NCBI GenBank assembly: GCA_028274465.1
Contig: CM051455.1
Span: 96,976,365-97,040,364 of the forward strand
Direction of reading: 5' to 3'
Length of the DNA stretch: 64,000 nucleotides
Source: Plantago ovata
Lineage: Eukaryota; Streptophyta; Magnoliopsida; Lamiales; Plantaginaceae
Shown: piece after piece, positions 46,587-58,298 of the stretch
Layout of the letters: each line of letters begins with the position of its first letter
Numbering within the stretch: the first letter of the stretch is position 1
The notes under the pieces: generated by a model
The model's input: the letters and a program-made list of their open reading frames with translations, nothing else
Told to the model about the DNA's origin: nothing
Database searches by the model: none
Made by a program: the position numbers and the translations under genes

Positions 46587-47472
46587 TTCTTTATATAGTG
46601 AGAAATGTGTACGAAAAAGATTGTTTGCTTTTTGACCGGAGGTACAGTAGATTCAGGCTAAAATTTGCAGAGAAAGGAAATGTGAGTTAAAGAATTTTAT
46701 CTTTCTCTAACTCCTTCTTTATATAGTGTCTCTGATGTGTGAGAAACTCAATCGATTTGAGTTTTCAGCAAGGGTAAAAAAGTGAAACAATGGCGTTAGT
46801 GGAGCCTTTGCATTAAATGCGTAGTGGCCCACTAACAAAAACCGTGAGAGCACTCTTTCTTTTTGTAATGTTAACCGTTATATCAATAACTCCTTTTAAT
46901 CAATGGCCACGATTGTATTTTATGTCATGATTATTACCGAGTTTATCTGTGCCCGATTAACGTCACAAATTGATTTTACCGAGATTTACGGGATTTGATT
47001 GCTTGCAGAAATAAACAAGAATCTTTTTCAACGAGTTTGCATAAATAACCTTATTACTTGCTGAAAGTTCTTCCTTACTCAGACATCTCATATTTCCTTA
47101 AGTTTAAAAGATATTTTTGAGTTCCCGTATCAGTAAATTCTTTTTATACTTGAGATATCTTTTGGTAAAATCTGAGAAATGAGTTTTGCTCTTTCCTGAG
47201 TTCCCGTCTCAGAATATTGCCTTGATACTTGAATACCTGTTTCAGTATCTTTGATTGCCTGAATACCCGTTTCAGCAATCTTTAAGGTTTTTCTATTACT
47301 GAGTGTCTGTCTCGGCAAGTGATCAAGTTTTCCTAACAAATGCCCGTTTTGAAGGAATTACTTGCTGAATGCCTGTTTCAGCAATCATGTAGTGACCTAT
47401 CATTTCTTAGAAGAAATTAGCGGAAGGAGCTTTTAATTAATTAAGAATACTTTGGCTTGCTGAATACCTGTT
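46587..47472 (-). other. Non-coding spacer with TTGCTGAA/TTCAGCAA hairpins
   Basis: This lies between the truncated pol and the env-like region. At 47130-47480 a short phrase recurs, for example GAATACCTGTTTCAG, GAATACCCGTTTCAGCAA and TGCTGAATGCCTGTTTCAG. Each phrase forms a small stem between TGCTGAA and TTCAGCA. No ORF is supported. Confidence 0.7.
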
Positions 47473-48723
47473 TCAGCATTCTGCCAAATACTTGCTTGTC
47501 ATGAGTTTGGCAAAATCATCACAAAGTTGCTTGTCCTTAGATCCAAAAATTATGTCATCCACATAAATTTGAACTAAGAGTATTTTACCATCATGGTTCA
47601 TGGTAAACAAGGTTTTATCAACTTCACCTTTCTTGAAACCATTATCCAGCAAGAACTTAGCCAAGGTATCATACCAAGCTCTTGGTGCTTGCTTTAGACC
47701 ATATACAGCTTTCTGAAGCTTGTATACCATCTTGGTTTCTGAGTGAAGTTCAAAGCCAGGGGGTTGTTCTAAGTAGACTTCTTCACCAAGTTCACCATTC
47801 AAGAATGCACCTTTAACATCCATTTGGTAAACAATGAAGTCATTGTGAGCAGCAAAGGCCAAGAAAAGCCTAATTGCATCCAATCTTGCAACTGGTGCAT
47901 AAGACTCATCATAGTCCAATCCTTCAGTCTGACAGTAACCTTGAGCAACTAAACGTGCTTTGTTTCTTGTTACTTCACCAGACTCACTCAGCTTGTTTCT
48001 GAACACCTACTTTGTACCAATAGCTTTCTTGCCTTCAGCAAGAGGTACAAGTTTCCAGACTTTTTTTCTTTAAAATTGATCCAGTTCTTCTTGCATTGCC
48101 TTGATCCATTCAGAATGCTTTAGAGCTTCTTCTATGGTCTTAGGTTCAATTTCTGAAACAAAGCAAGAGAACAATGATTCTACTTTTACGACATTTGCTT
48201 GTTCAGCAAGTCCATGAGTAGCAGAAACTTTGGATCTAGTCACTTGGCATTTATCAATATCACCAATCATATCCGTAGAGGGATGATCTCTAATCCATTT
48301 GTTAACAGGTTTTCTGGTTGTTGGATCTGGATATGTTTGCTCATCAGCATGTGACTCTTCAGCATGTACTTGTTTAGTACTACTGGGATTTTGTGTCTCT
48401 GTTGAGATTGGTTCATCAGCAACTGCTTGTTCAACATTGCTAGATTGTGGTAACTCATCAGCAGGCACGGGAGGTTGCGTAGTTTCAGCAACTTCCGGAG
48501 CAACTGCGTCTTTTGCTGGAAATTCTTTGTCGTGAACTACATTTATCTTGTCATGACTTGGGGGAGGAGAGTCATTGTCAGAATCATCATTTAGTTCAAT
48601 TGACTTGATTTGCCTAGCATTAGATTCAGTTCTTTTCTCATGTATGATTAACTTTTTCATACATTCTGATATTTCTTCTTCAGCAGGCACTCCTTGTGTC
48701 TTTTCGTAGAATACAACATGCAC
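47473..48723 (-). pseudogene. Sirevirus-like pol: linker and truncated reverse transcriptase
   Basis: Frame 48723-48070 is the integrase-RT linker ending TIEEALKHSEWIKAMQEELD, the RT entry. Frame 48006-47473 is [56 protein letters not shown] and the catalytic [12 protein letters not shown]. It ends soon after the YVDD motif. The rest of RT and all of RNase H are missing. The sequence then changes to non-coding hairpin repeats. Confidence 0.9.
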
Positions 48724-50005
48724 TGATTCTTCGATTTTTGTGCCTTTTTGTTGTAAACTCTATAAGCTTTGCTATGCAAGGAGTAACCAAGAAATATCGC
48801 TTCGTCTGCCTTTGGTTGAAATGTTCTTAGGTATTCTCTACCGTTATTAAGAACGAAACACTTACAACCAAATACTTTTAGATGAGTGATATTAGGAGGT
48901 CTACCAACAAACAACTCATATGGAGTTTTGTTGTATTCCTTAGTAATCAGACATCTGTTTTGAGTGTAACAGGCAGTATTAATCGCTTCAACCCAGTAAG
49001 CCTCACTTATTTCAGTGTCAGCAAGCATTTTTCTTGCGGCTTCTTTTAGGGTACGATTCTCCCGTTCAGCAACACCGTTTTGTTGTGGTGTCCTTACTGA
49101 GGATAACTGATGTTGTATGCCTTTTGAAGTGCAATACTCAGTTATGTACTGGTTTACAAACTCAGTACCATGGTCTGTCCTTATGACTTTTACCTTGTCA
49201 TTTTTCATGACTTCAAGCTTATTCAGCAAGTTAGGTATTTCAGTCCTTGTTTCAGATTTGTGCTTGATAAATACTACCCAAGTGAATCTTGAATAGTCAT
49301 CTACCACCACCAGACGATACTTCTTACCAGCATAACTTGTTGAAGAAGATTCAAATAAGTCCATGTGCAAGAGTTGTAAAGGTTTTGTAGTTGACGGTAC
49401 TGCCTTGTTCTTAAAAGAAGATTTGGTTTGCTTTCCTTGCTGACATGCATTGCAAACAGCATCCTTCTTAAAAGTAACCTTAGGTAATCCAACTACAAGT
49501 GCCTTTTTATACAGCTTATTCAGCGTCTTGAAGTTTAGATGACTTGTTCGTTTATGCCATAACCATGCTTTTTCAGCAAGGCAATCGTGATCTGAGACAA
49601 GGCATTTTTCAACGATTGCTGAAGACCAATCTGCGGTGTACAAGCCTCCTGATCTTCTTGCAACCATAATAACCTTCTTTGTCTCGAAATCTATAAGTTT
49701 ACATTCATCACTTTTGATTTTGATGAAGTATCCTTTGTCAGCAAACTGACTCATGCTGAAAAGATTAAACTTAAGATTTTTGACATAAAGAACTCCCGTA
49801 ATGGTAATGCATCCTAACTTCACGTCACCATAGCCTTTTGTAGAACCAGAGTCTCCACAGCAAACCTTATTGTTGGACCTTTAGACCACCGTCTATAGTT
49901 TATAAGGTTATTCTTGTTGCCCGTCATGTGCTTTCCACAACCACTGTCAAAGTGCCAGATTGCATCGTTTGTCTCCGTGGCTGAAGTCTGCACAATCAAG
50001 AGCAA
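48657..50005 (-). pseudogene. Sirevirus-like pol: protease and integrase
   Basis: Frame 50005-49820 holds the protease motif IWHFDSGCGKHMTG. Frame 49823-48657 continues with LWHKRTSHLNFKTLNKLYKK and CNACQQGKQTKSS (integrase zinc finger). The catalytic core follows: Asp in LLHMDLFESS, Asp in VIRTDHGTEF, Glu in PQQNGVAERENRTLKE. The C-terminal part is SKAYRVYNKKAQK. A one-base frame break separates the two frames near 49820. The motifs fit the Sire lineage of Ty1/copia. Confidence 0.92.
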
Positions 50006-50010
50006 ACAAG

Positions 50011-50707
50011 TTAATTATCCAATATTGGATGTCCATTAACATGTTCAAGAATGCGTCCAGTGGAAACCCAAGTCTTAAGTTTTTCAACTTTGACTTGTTT
50101 TCGACTTGCTGAGGAACTAGAAGGTTTTGAGCCAAAAGACTTTTGATTCGTGGTGATCAAGTCCACTTTCTGATGTGGTGTCTTGCTCGGTTGTCCTTTT
50201 TGCTGAACATACTTTTCAGTAAGCTCTTTTCTAGCAAGGTTGCTTCTAGCCCTAGCATTTTGAGTCTTTTCAGAACTCTTAGGCTTGATTTTGTTCATCT
50301 CTTTGAAGTATCTTTGTTGACTTTGCTTATACTCGTGAAAGAGTTGACTTTGCTTGGTTTTGAAACCTAGTCCACTTTTCGGAGAATGCTGAGCTCTTGT
50401 GTCAGCAACCTTACTTGATTCAGGTTTGTCAGCAAAGGTCTTCTGATTACTTTTAGTAATCTTGCCTTTTGACTTAACAAATTGTTTTTCAGCAACTTGT
50501 TTGGCGGAATGCTTTACAACATCTTTTTTCTTTACAGTTTGCTTTTCAGCAACCTGCTTTCCTTTTAAAGTCTTGTTACTTTGAGTAGCAACAGCGGGCT
50601 TTACGGTCGTAGGTACTTGATTGCATTTTTCAGCAACCTTAGATTGACCAAACTGATAGAGTTCTGGTTGACCACTATCAGTAACACGTACAAAGGAAAT
50701 CGGTGAT
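50011..50707 (-). pseudogene. Sirevirus-like gag-pol linker (Lys-rich)
   Basis: A Lys/Gln-rich reading (VAEKQTVKKKDVVKHSAKQV, RARSNLARKELTEKYVQQKG) lies upstream of the protease. No zinc knuckle or gag capsid core is present, because the sequence meets LTR-derived sequence at 50708. Gag is therefore lost by rearrangement. Confidence 0.75.
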
Positions 50708-50857
50708 CTGTCGTTTAGATTTTCACTTATGCAATGCTGTTGCTGAAGTTTCCACTTTCTGAGCAACATGTGCCTTTGTAGATACCAGTCTTCAGAAATC
50801 TTCTAGTCTTCAGTTCTTCGAATTCTTCAAGTTTCTGAACGGTTCTAAATGCTTCAA
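50708..50857 (-). repeat. 150-bp direct copy of Sirevirus-like LTR block 40767-40916
   Basis: Starting CTGTCGTTTAGATTTTCACT, the block matches 40767-40916 with few differences. It joins pol-side sequence directly to Copia 2 gag sequence. This is a remnant of the 5' LTR left after deletion or recombination. Confidence 0.85.
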
Positions 50858-50864
50858 GTTTCTG

Positions 50865-51720
50865 CAGACATATTTATCTTCACGACAAACATATTGATTT
50901 GAGCTGGATGCACAATGCATTGCTCCATTAGCCCCTTGTGTTTAGGCAATATCTCTTCCAGTGTCATTTCTGCTTACAGTAAAGACATGTCTCCTTCTCC
51001 ATGTTACTACCTTCTTGTAATTTTCAGTCTTATTCTGTTTAGCTTTACCTTTCGAGCCTTTTCTCTTTAAGGCGAGCTTTCACATACAGTCCAACCATTA
51101 AAACAGGTTACCTCTTAGGTTGAGCCTGTTCATAAGCCTTAAGCATATTATGGAATTCAGGTAGCGTAGCATCCTTGGCATTCATATTGTGATTCATCAT
51201 GAACGTTGAATATGAATCCTGGAATGATTGAAGGATGATGATGACTGAAACACGGTTCTCAAATGCAATCCCAGCACTAGCCAGTTTCTCGATGAATCTA
51301 ATCATCTTGAGCACGTGATCAGATACATTCCTCATTTGGAAAATCTCATTTTGAAGATTTCTCTAAGAAGATCAAATTCAACACTCTTGGAAACAGTTTC
51401 AAAGAGGCTTTTGAGATTTAGCATCATCTTAAATGGCATTATGTTACCATGTTGCCTTTGCTGTTCCATAATCATTACAGCTAGCATAACACACTATGCA
51501 TTAGCAGCTTAATCCTTACGCTTTTGATGAGCTTCTTTGTCAAACGCAACAAGCTCAGTAGGATTAGTGAGAGGAGTAGGGATTGGCTTGTCCAAGACAT
51601 ACTCAATCTTCTCTTGCCTTAGTACCAAAGCGATCGTTACGGATCCAATCCACGAAGTTCGGACTAGTAAGAGTGCATTTCTCCAAGATAATTCTAAAGG
51701 ATAAGTTGGTCATCTTAATT
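50865..51720 (-). pseudogene. Copia 2 gag (degraded)
   Basis: The start MTNLSFRIILEKC lies at about 51713, with PNFVDWIRN, then stops and shifts. The clearest frame is 51335-51108, with NVSDHVLKMIRFIEKLASAG and MNHNMNAKDATLPEFHNMLK, which parallels the Copia 1 gag. Multiple stops show it is dead. Confidence 0.82.
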
Positions 51721-53692
51721 GACCAAAGAAGTAAATAATAAAACTGAAATTAAAACTCTAAAATTAATTTCTATGATCACAAACAGCGACTAAATAAACT
51801 AGGACTTTAGCTTTATTTAGTTCTCACTATTTTCACATACTCTTGACCCCTATAAAGAGTACGAACCAATATCTTATAATAGTCGTAGTGAGCCAAGATC
51901 CACGCTTGCACTATTATAGCCCCAGCTATGGCTGATCACTATAATAGTCAAACAGGTAGGTCTCCAAACCAATTGTACAATACAACTCTTGGTTTGATCA
52001 AAACTATTTTGATCGATGTCCTCAAATTATGCCTGACGCTATGTCGACTCGACATAACCCAAGTAAGTCATAACCATCACACGACACCAACTATGGCCCT
52101 ATGAAAGCAACTTTCTTATGGTAAACAGAGTAAGCACTATGGTGCATATTACCCATGAGATTAGTAAGTCCATTTAACCTTCAATTGTGATGGGTGACAT
52201 CATGCGATTTAATCGAGACTTAAATTGGTTGGGGACCTTTTAAATGGGATATTTAATCGCTTGACCAAGATCCCTAACATGCATCACATAATGGGTGCCG
52301 CCTACCCAAGCCTCATGCAATGCGGTCTAACAAGTAATGAGTGCCGCCTACTCATACATATCAATTGCGGACTAGCAAGTAATGGATGTCGCCTACCCAT
52401 GCATATGACAGATGCGGTCCGGAAACTAATGGGTGCCGCCTACCCATACAATAAAAGCGGACTAACGATATTTAAATAATAAATTGCTCATGTAGACATT
52501 CAATACATGTGATACAACCAAGTTGGAGCATATATGTAGTTGTTGTGGATTATTATCATTATATGTAAGTCAAAATCTAATTTATAAATTCTCCAAGAAT
52601 TTTCAAAACATTTAAAATAAGTTTTAATAATAATATAATCTTCCAAAACATTACATTACTATTAAAATGTAGTTTATAAACTATTTATAAACTAACAAAC
52701 ATGTTACTAAATATTATAAACTTATATTTATGTCTCTAAACATTTTAATCACTTTCCAAAAGTATTAATGGGGTTTAAATGTAATTTATAAACCATTTAT
52801 AAATTAAATAACAAGTTTCTAAAACTCCAGGGACCTATTTACAATTCTCAGAAAGTTGAAATTAAGTTTCTGGGCCAGCAATTTGAAAACTTTCAGAAAA
52901 TTCTGGGTCAATTAGCAATACTCAGAAGTTCAAGGGCTTGAGCTCCAATAAGACAGAAACTGTCAAATTGGAGAACAAGTCCCTGGAGTTACCTTTCTTG
53001 CTTATTAGCCACCCACGAATTTTTTGAAAATATTCAATCAAGTCCCTGTAACAATGAAAAGTTTCCAAAAACCATAATCTTCATTTCAACTTCGAATTCA
53101 AGGTCCTAATCATGTTCTAAACACAATATATCACCCAAGATGAATTCGCAAGCAATTAATTTGTCCAAAAATTGAAGAACGAATTTTTTTTTTTTATAAA
53201 ATCCGATCGGGTCGATCGGAATTGATCAAATCAATTCCGTTCGATCCGGTTCTTGCTTGCATCATTCTTCCCATGTTTATGTGATTCTTCTCCATATAAT
53301 TTTGGTTTGATTCGGAGTTTAATTTCACAAAGCTTGAAATCTCCATTAATGGAGGTTCAAGCTCCATGAGCTTTAAAACTTCAAACCAATTTCAAATCTT
53401 AAGGGACAAAGGAGAAGAGCACATAAACGGAGGAAGATGGAGTTGGTATGACACTGGACAGAGCCGCCGGAGTTACTGTTTACGGCAGTTCCGATTTGGG
53501 TACCAAACCTTTTTTTATTATTTTCCCTCTCTTATTATCCAATAAAAAGATTCTGAAAATTAAAACACTTAAACCCATTTTCATTTCTTTAAATCCAATT
53601 AAAGAATCTGAATATTTAAACATAAACATATATATGTAATAATCCACAACAACAGTATAATAATAAGAATAAAAGAATATAGTCATGATTCA
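51721..53692 (-). other. Copia 2 untranslated leader
   Basis: About 2 kb without ORFs separates the PBS from gag. It holds a tandem array (52290-52466), AT-rich stretches (52490-52820) and a GATCGG/CCGATC inverted patch near 53195-53250. The left part matches the Copia 1 leader. Confidence 0.7.
52290..52466 (-). repeat. Four tandem units with core TGGGT(A)GGCGGC / GCCGCCTACCCA
   Basis: Units of about 46 bp start near 52290, 52336, 52381 and 52428. Each begins AATGGGTGCCGCCTACCCA, or a close variant, and contains TGCGGTC or TGCGGAC. On the minus strand the core equals that of the CACTA 2 units at 39073-39223. Confidence 0.85.
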
Positions 53693-53709
53693 GGTTAGCT
53701 CTGATACCA
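53693..53709 (-). other. Copia 2 primer binding site (initiator Met tRNA)
   Basis: In the element sense it reads TGGTATCAGAGCTAACC, the standard Copia PBS complementary to the 3' end of initiator tRNA-Met. It fixes the LTR boundary next to it, within a few bases. Confidence 0.93.
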
Positions 53710-54295
53710 CTGTTAGTTAATGTAAGAAAATTTGCCTTAAAGGCTAAGAAGCGGAAGTTTAAAATTTTATTTCTCACTAAAATGATATGACTATATTACG
53801 TTTATTAAAGTTAGAAGAAATCACTTACGTGTCCTCCAGCAGATTAGCAAATTCACCGGGCAGCTGTTCTTCAATCTCCAGACAGAGACTTGCAATCTCC
53901 TCGTCAGATAGTTGATTAATTTCTTCGTCTTCAGAGTCTCCAAGATAACTCATCAACAGGTTGATTGCTTCCTTAGACCTCGGTATCCACGGGCAGTGTC
54001 TCTACCAAGAACGCTAGGAGGTTCTTCTGTATTTTGAGCTACTGAGAGAAAGTATTTCCTTTCTGACTATCAGAGAATATTTTCACATATTATTGGAATG
54101 GAATGGAAGACTTCTTTTTTCTTTCTGATTTTAGGGAGTTAGTTTGTTCAGAAAATTACGTAAGATTTTTACCAAGTAAATCTTACTGAATAGGAGACTT
54201 CTTAAGTCATCAACTGACTAACAAATAGATAAATATTAATTATCTGAGTCAAAAGAGAATTAATTAATTTAGAAAGAAGAAAAGAAAAGAAAATA

Positions 54296-54449
<154 letters not shown>

Positions 54450-54663
54450 ATATATAAAATATGGAGGGAATCACGTTGACATCTACTGTCAACGTGATGC
54501 CGGGCCATTTGGCCCGGTCCTCACCTAGAAAAACGGATGAAAATAGAGACAATGGGGTGAGCCCCGGCTTCTTTTGCGAATTGATGGTCCACAGATCCTG
54601 TTGAAAGTGCTTCTGCCAGGGATGAAGATTCTGTTAATGAAGACTCTATTGAGGGGCACTGTG

Positions 54664-54664
<1 letters not shown>

Positions 54665-54737
<73 letters not shown>

Positions 54738-54756
54738 TTATTTATTTATTTATTTC
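54665..54756. repeat. (TA)n microsatellite followed by (TTTA)n
   Basis: About 34 TA units run into about six TTTA units, in the same LTR as the tract at 54301-54447. Confidence 0.97.
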
Positions 54757-55460
54757 TTTTCCTTTTGCATTAGATCTTTGATTCTAAATCCCGTCCAAAT
54801 GCACAAGTCTTCAATTAATTAATTAAATCTAATTTAAATCAATTAATTATATTTCTAAAATATATTCCATATATAATAAATTAATATTAATCTTATTAAT
54901 AATAATTTCATTATATATTTATGTATAATAATTAAATATTAATCTAATTAATATTTAATCCAATATACATAGCTCATTTGTAGAAACACCACCTTGAAGT
55001 GTGACCCATAGGGCCTTGCATATTAAGCAATAATCTAATTAAGGTCATGATAAATTCCTAGACAATTTATCAGACAATATTAATATGCAAGGAACGTTTG
55101 TGAGGAAAACAAACCACCTGTAGCGTAGGGTACTTTGATGATACGGTCCTTTCATTCACGAATACTCGAATGAGTCTAGAATATGGTTATGTGTCTATTC
55201 TAATAACTTCATTCATGGTCTCTCAATCTTATTAGTCGATCTATGAATTATGTCCGAACACCATTTTGACATATTCACATACGGTGGCCACGGTTTTATG
55301 ATCGCACTAAATATGAGAAGTGAGTATTCTCTCCTTGTATCTATTACGGATGAATGAATCCTATCTTGGCCCAATCACTCACACCATATGCTTCCTAATG
55401 TACCCAACACATGCCGTATCTACCCTACTTTAAGAGTGCAAGCGTTGCGCATGGTCAAAG

Positions 55461-57547
55461 TGATAGTGTATATATCCTAGAGACAGTCCTTACTAAGGGC
55501 ATAGTGCCCTTATAGAGGGCATATATGTACTATTACACAGGTCAACGTAATATAATATATGTTTGTTGCTTTTACTATTGAGTATCGCTTTCATATTTAT
55601 ATTACACCAGGCATGCAGCATGTCATATCTCTATTACTGTCTGTATTGATATTAAACATGTCCACTCGGATAGATGACCGATCACACAGATAGTGGGAGC
55701 TATGTGAGTTATCATCTATCCCAAACTCTCCCTAGTCGAGGTTCATCTCGGATGTAGGGGTCTGAATGAACCAAAAGAGACTAGTATGCGTGGAGGTTAT
55801 ACTTGTTGGAGCAAGTGTGAGCCGATCCCACGGCCACGGAACGGATTGTTGGACAATCGAGAAACGTTCCCATAACTGCGCATAGTTGTTCGAAGAAGGA
55901 TTATCGAACAATGGAAGTACCCACCGGACATTCCCATCGATGTATACTCTACACCGAAGTGTCTATGGGAACCGGTAAGTTGTCGAAGTGATGCCAGTCG
56001 TCCTTTGTACTTACAGGACTTTATCATCACATTTGTCGCCCCATATCCTTGGTGGACCCGTCGATGTCAGCTCTGAATAAGCAACTGACCTAAGACGCGA
56101 TCCAGGATTATGGCTATATACAAATGGGGATGATAAGTGATTCTGTGAAGGATTCATCTCTCAAGTGTAGCACAGGAGAGTACTGCTCATAGTCTGCATA
56201 GTTGTGTTGGTAAAGTCACTGGCCAGTGCAAATGATATATTATGATGGTCATAAGTATATCTTAACCAAGCAACTCCCTGAGACGCCCGTGGATGTATTA
56301 TTGGGATAGACACTTCATCGATCCTAGATACATTCGAGCAAGTCAGATGAAGGGACGTTACCATCGCCGCGTTGAGCGCAACAGACTTCACAACGAAAGG
56401 GTCTGCTTTGAGAAGCCTCTCAAACGTCCTCGCGTATTAATATTGCAAATGGAACCGTCTAGGAATTCCATGTTGCCTAGTCTAGGACTTGCTTAATACG
56501 ATGAGGCCCTATGGGTCACACTATGTGGTGATACAGCCTATGAGAATATCCTTGAAGATGGAATCGCAATTAATTTGGAATTAATTGTGATTGATGGACT
56601 ATAATTGATTTGGAATTAATTATAATATATATATGGTGGCTCAATTAATGATTTGGAATTATTAATTGAATTGGCTAATTAATTGTATTTTATACAAATG
56701 CAATTATTATATTTTGGAAATATAATAGAGGTTTGATTTGAAAGGATATGTTAATTTAGAATTAACATATGCACATGGAAAAATCTACTTGGAGTTTGAA
56801 TTGCCTTAGAACTATAAGTGGGTCCCAAAATCGGGACCCACCTAGTGTCGCTGAGAGAGCGCGCGCGCGCGCGTAGGCTGGATAGGGGAAGGAGTTCGAC
56901 TCCTTCCTCTATTAGAAGTCCAAGGGATAAGTTAGATTTTCCTGATTGAGTTTTAATTTGATTGGGAATGAATCTAGACTTGATATTGGTTTCCTTGTGC
57001 GATATGAATTAGATTCTTATTCCTTTACGAAGTCTAATTGCTTATGCTTTAGGCTTCTATTGACTACTATATACTAGACTATTAGAGAGCTTTTTACATG
57101 CACAGTTGAATAGACTTTCACAGTTATTCTACCCAGTTTTCTTAGAGAAAATAAAAAGCTCTCCCCTCCTCTATAAGCCTCCACGCGCGCGCCACCTCTG
57201 CCGGAGGAATCGCTGCCCCGTCTTCTTGGTCACACAAAGAATATCCTAGCATTCTTCCGATAGGCTGTTCATCCGTGGATACCAAGGTTGAGGTTCTAGG
57301 AGCTGGAAACTAACTCTTATTGTCTTGCAGATAATCAGAGTATTACAGGTATCTTCGACTTCGACGAAGGAGAAGATACACCAGATTATTACGAAGACTT
57401 GGAAGCTGCTTTGGAAGTAAGGTTAGTCTTCTACTTGACGTGTTTATATATATACGACATATGCATAATCAATTAACCTGTATGTTAAGAAAATTTTTGA
57501 AATTCCGCTGCGTACCCTAGGGGTAACTCTGACCATATTTTCTTACA
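55461..57547 (+). mobile_element. Solo LTR of the Copia 1 family, reversed
   Basis: It begins TGATAGTGTATAT and ends TTTTCTTACA, the reverse complement of the Copia 1 LTR, 2087 bp long. It is flanked by CAAAG (55456-55460) and GAAAG (57548-57552), a 5-bp duplication with one mismatch. No internal sequence remains, so it arose by LTR-LTR recombination after insertion into the Copia 2 LTR. Confidence 0.9.
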
Positions 57548-58097
57548 GAAAGTACATTATTTCACATATGATGTAGTATTGGCCTCAAGTCTAAGGACTA
57601 CTAACATCACCCTACACAACGATACTACCATAGACACTTAAATAGCTTTACCAAATGGTTTCTCGGTTGGGTATGCCAACACTCTCCAAAGTGTTCAAAT
57701 GTCCATTATGAATAACCAAATTCATTCGTAGCAGTGAGACCTACTACATCCTCGAAGGATCTAATGCAACATATGCTAGCTTCAATCGCGTCATTGATAT
57801 CCCATATCTCAATGACCTTCAGCTAGTGGCTTATTTTAGGACTTAATTATTGGCACACAAGATCTCACTAACTTGGTGATTACCTTAAGTCGTTGGGAAC
57901 ATTTTATTGAATAATTCAAACAACCAAATATAATATTCATAATATGCAATGCCAATTGTATTTAATAATGTATAAATAAATAAATACAATAACTGAATGT
58001 GATCAAGTACATATCGTCCCTATCGTAGGTTGTCTCTAGGACATATATACTTTCAATATCCTTAAAAATATAATGAACATATTTTTTCAATCACACT

Positions 58098-58298
58098 GAC
58101 CTTCTTGCATCAGCATCGTTTGAGGCTGTTATGAGCATGTCATAACATTTTCTTGCCATTTGTTGATGCCATGGCAGTGATTCATCAGTTGCTTTGAGCA
58201 CAGTGCTCCTGACTTAGTATACCTTAGCCCATACATCTTGCTTTACCCCTTTTGTCCATCTCTTGTTGATATATTTCTTGGGGATCTTAGTTTCATTC
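58098..58298 (-). pseudogene. FAR1-related (FRS) 3' fragment with an in-frame stop
   Basis: The minus-strand reading gives NETKIPKKYINKRWTKGVKQ DVWAKVY, a stop, then LPWHQQMARKCYDML. IPxKYIxKRWTK is the conserved segment after the SWIM finger in FHY3/FAR1-related proteins. The stop and the lack of upstream domains mark it as a remnant, bounded by the Copia 2 LTR and by the LARD LTR. Confidence 0.75.
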
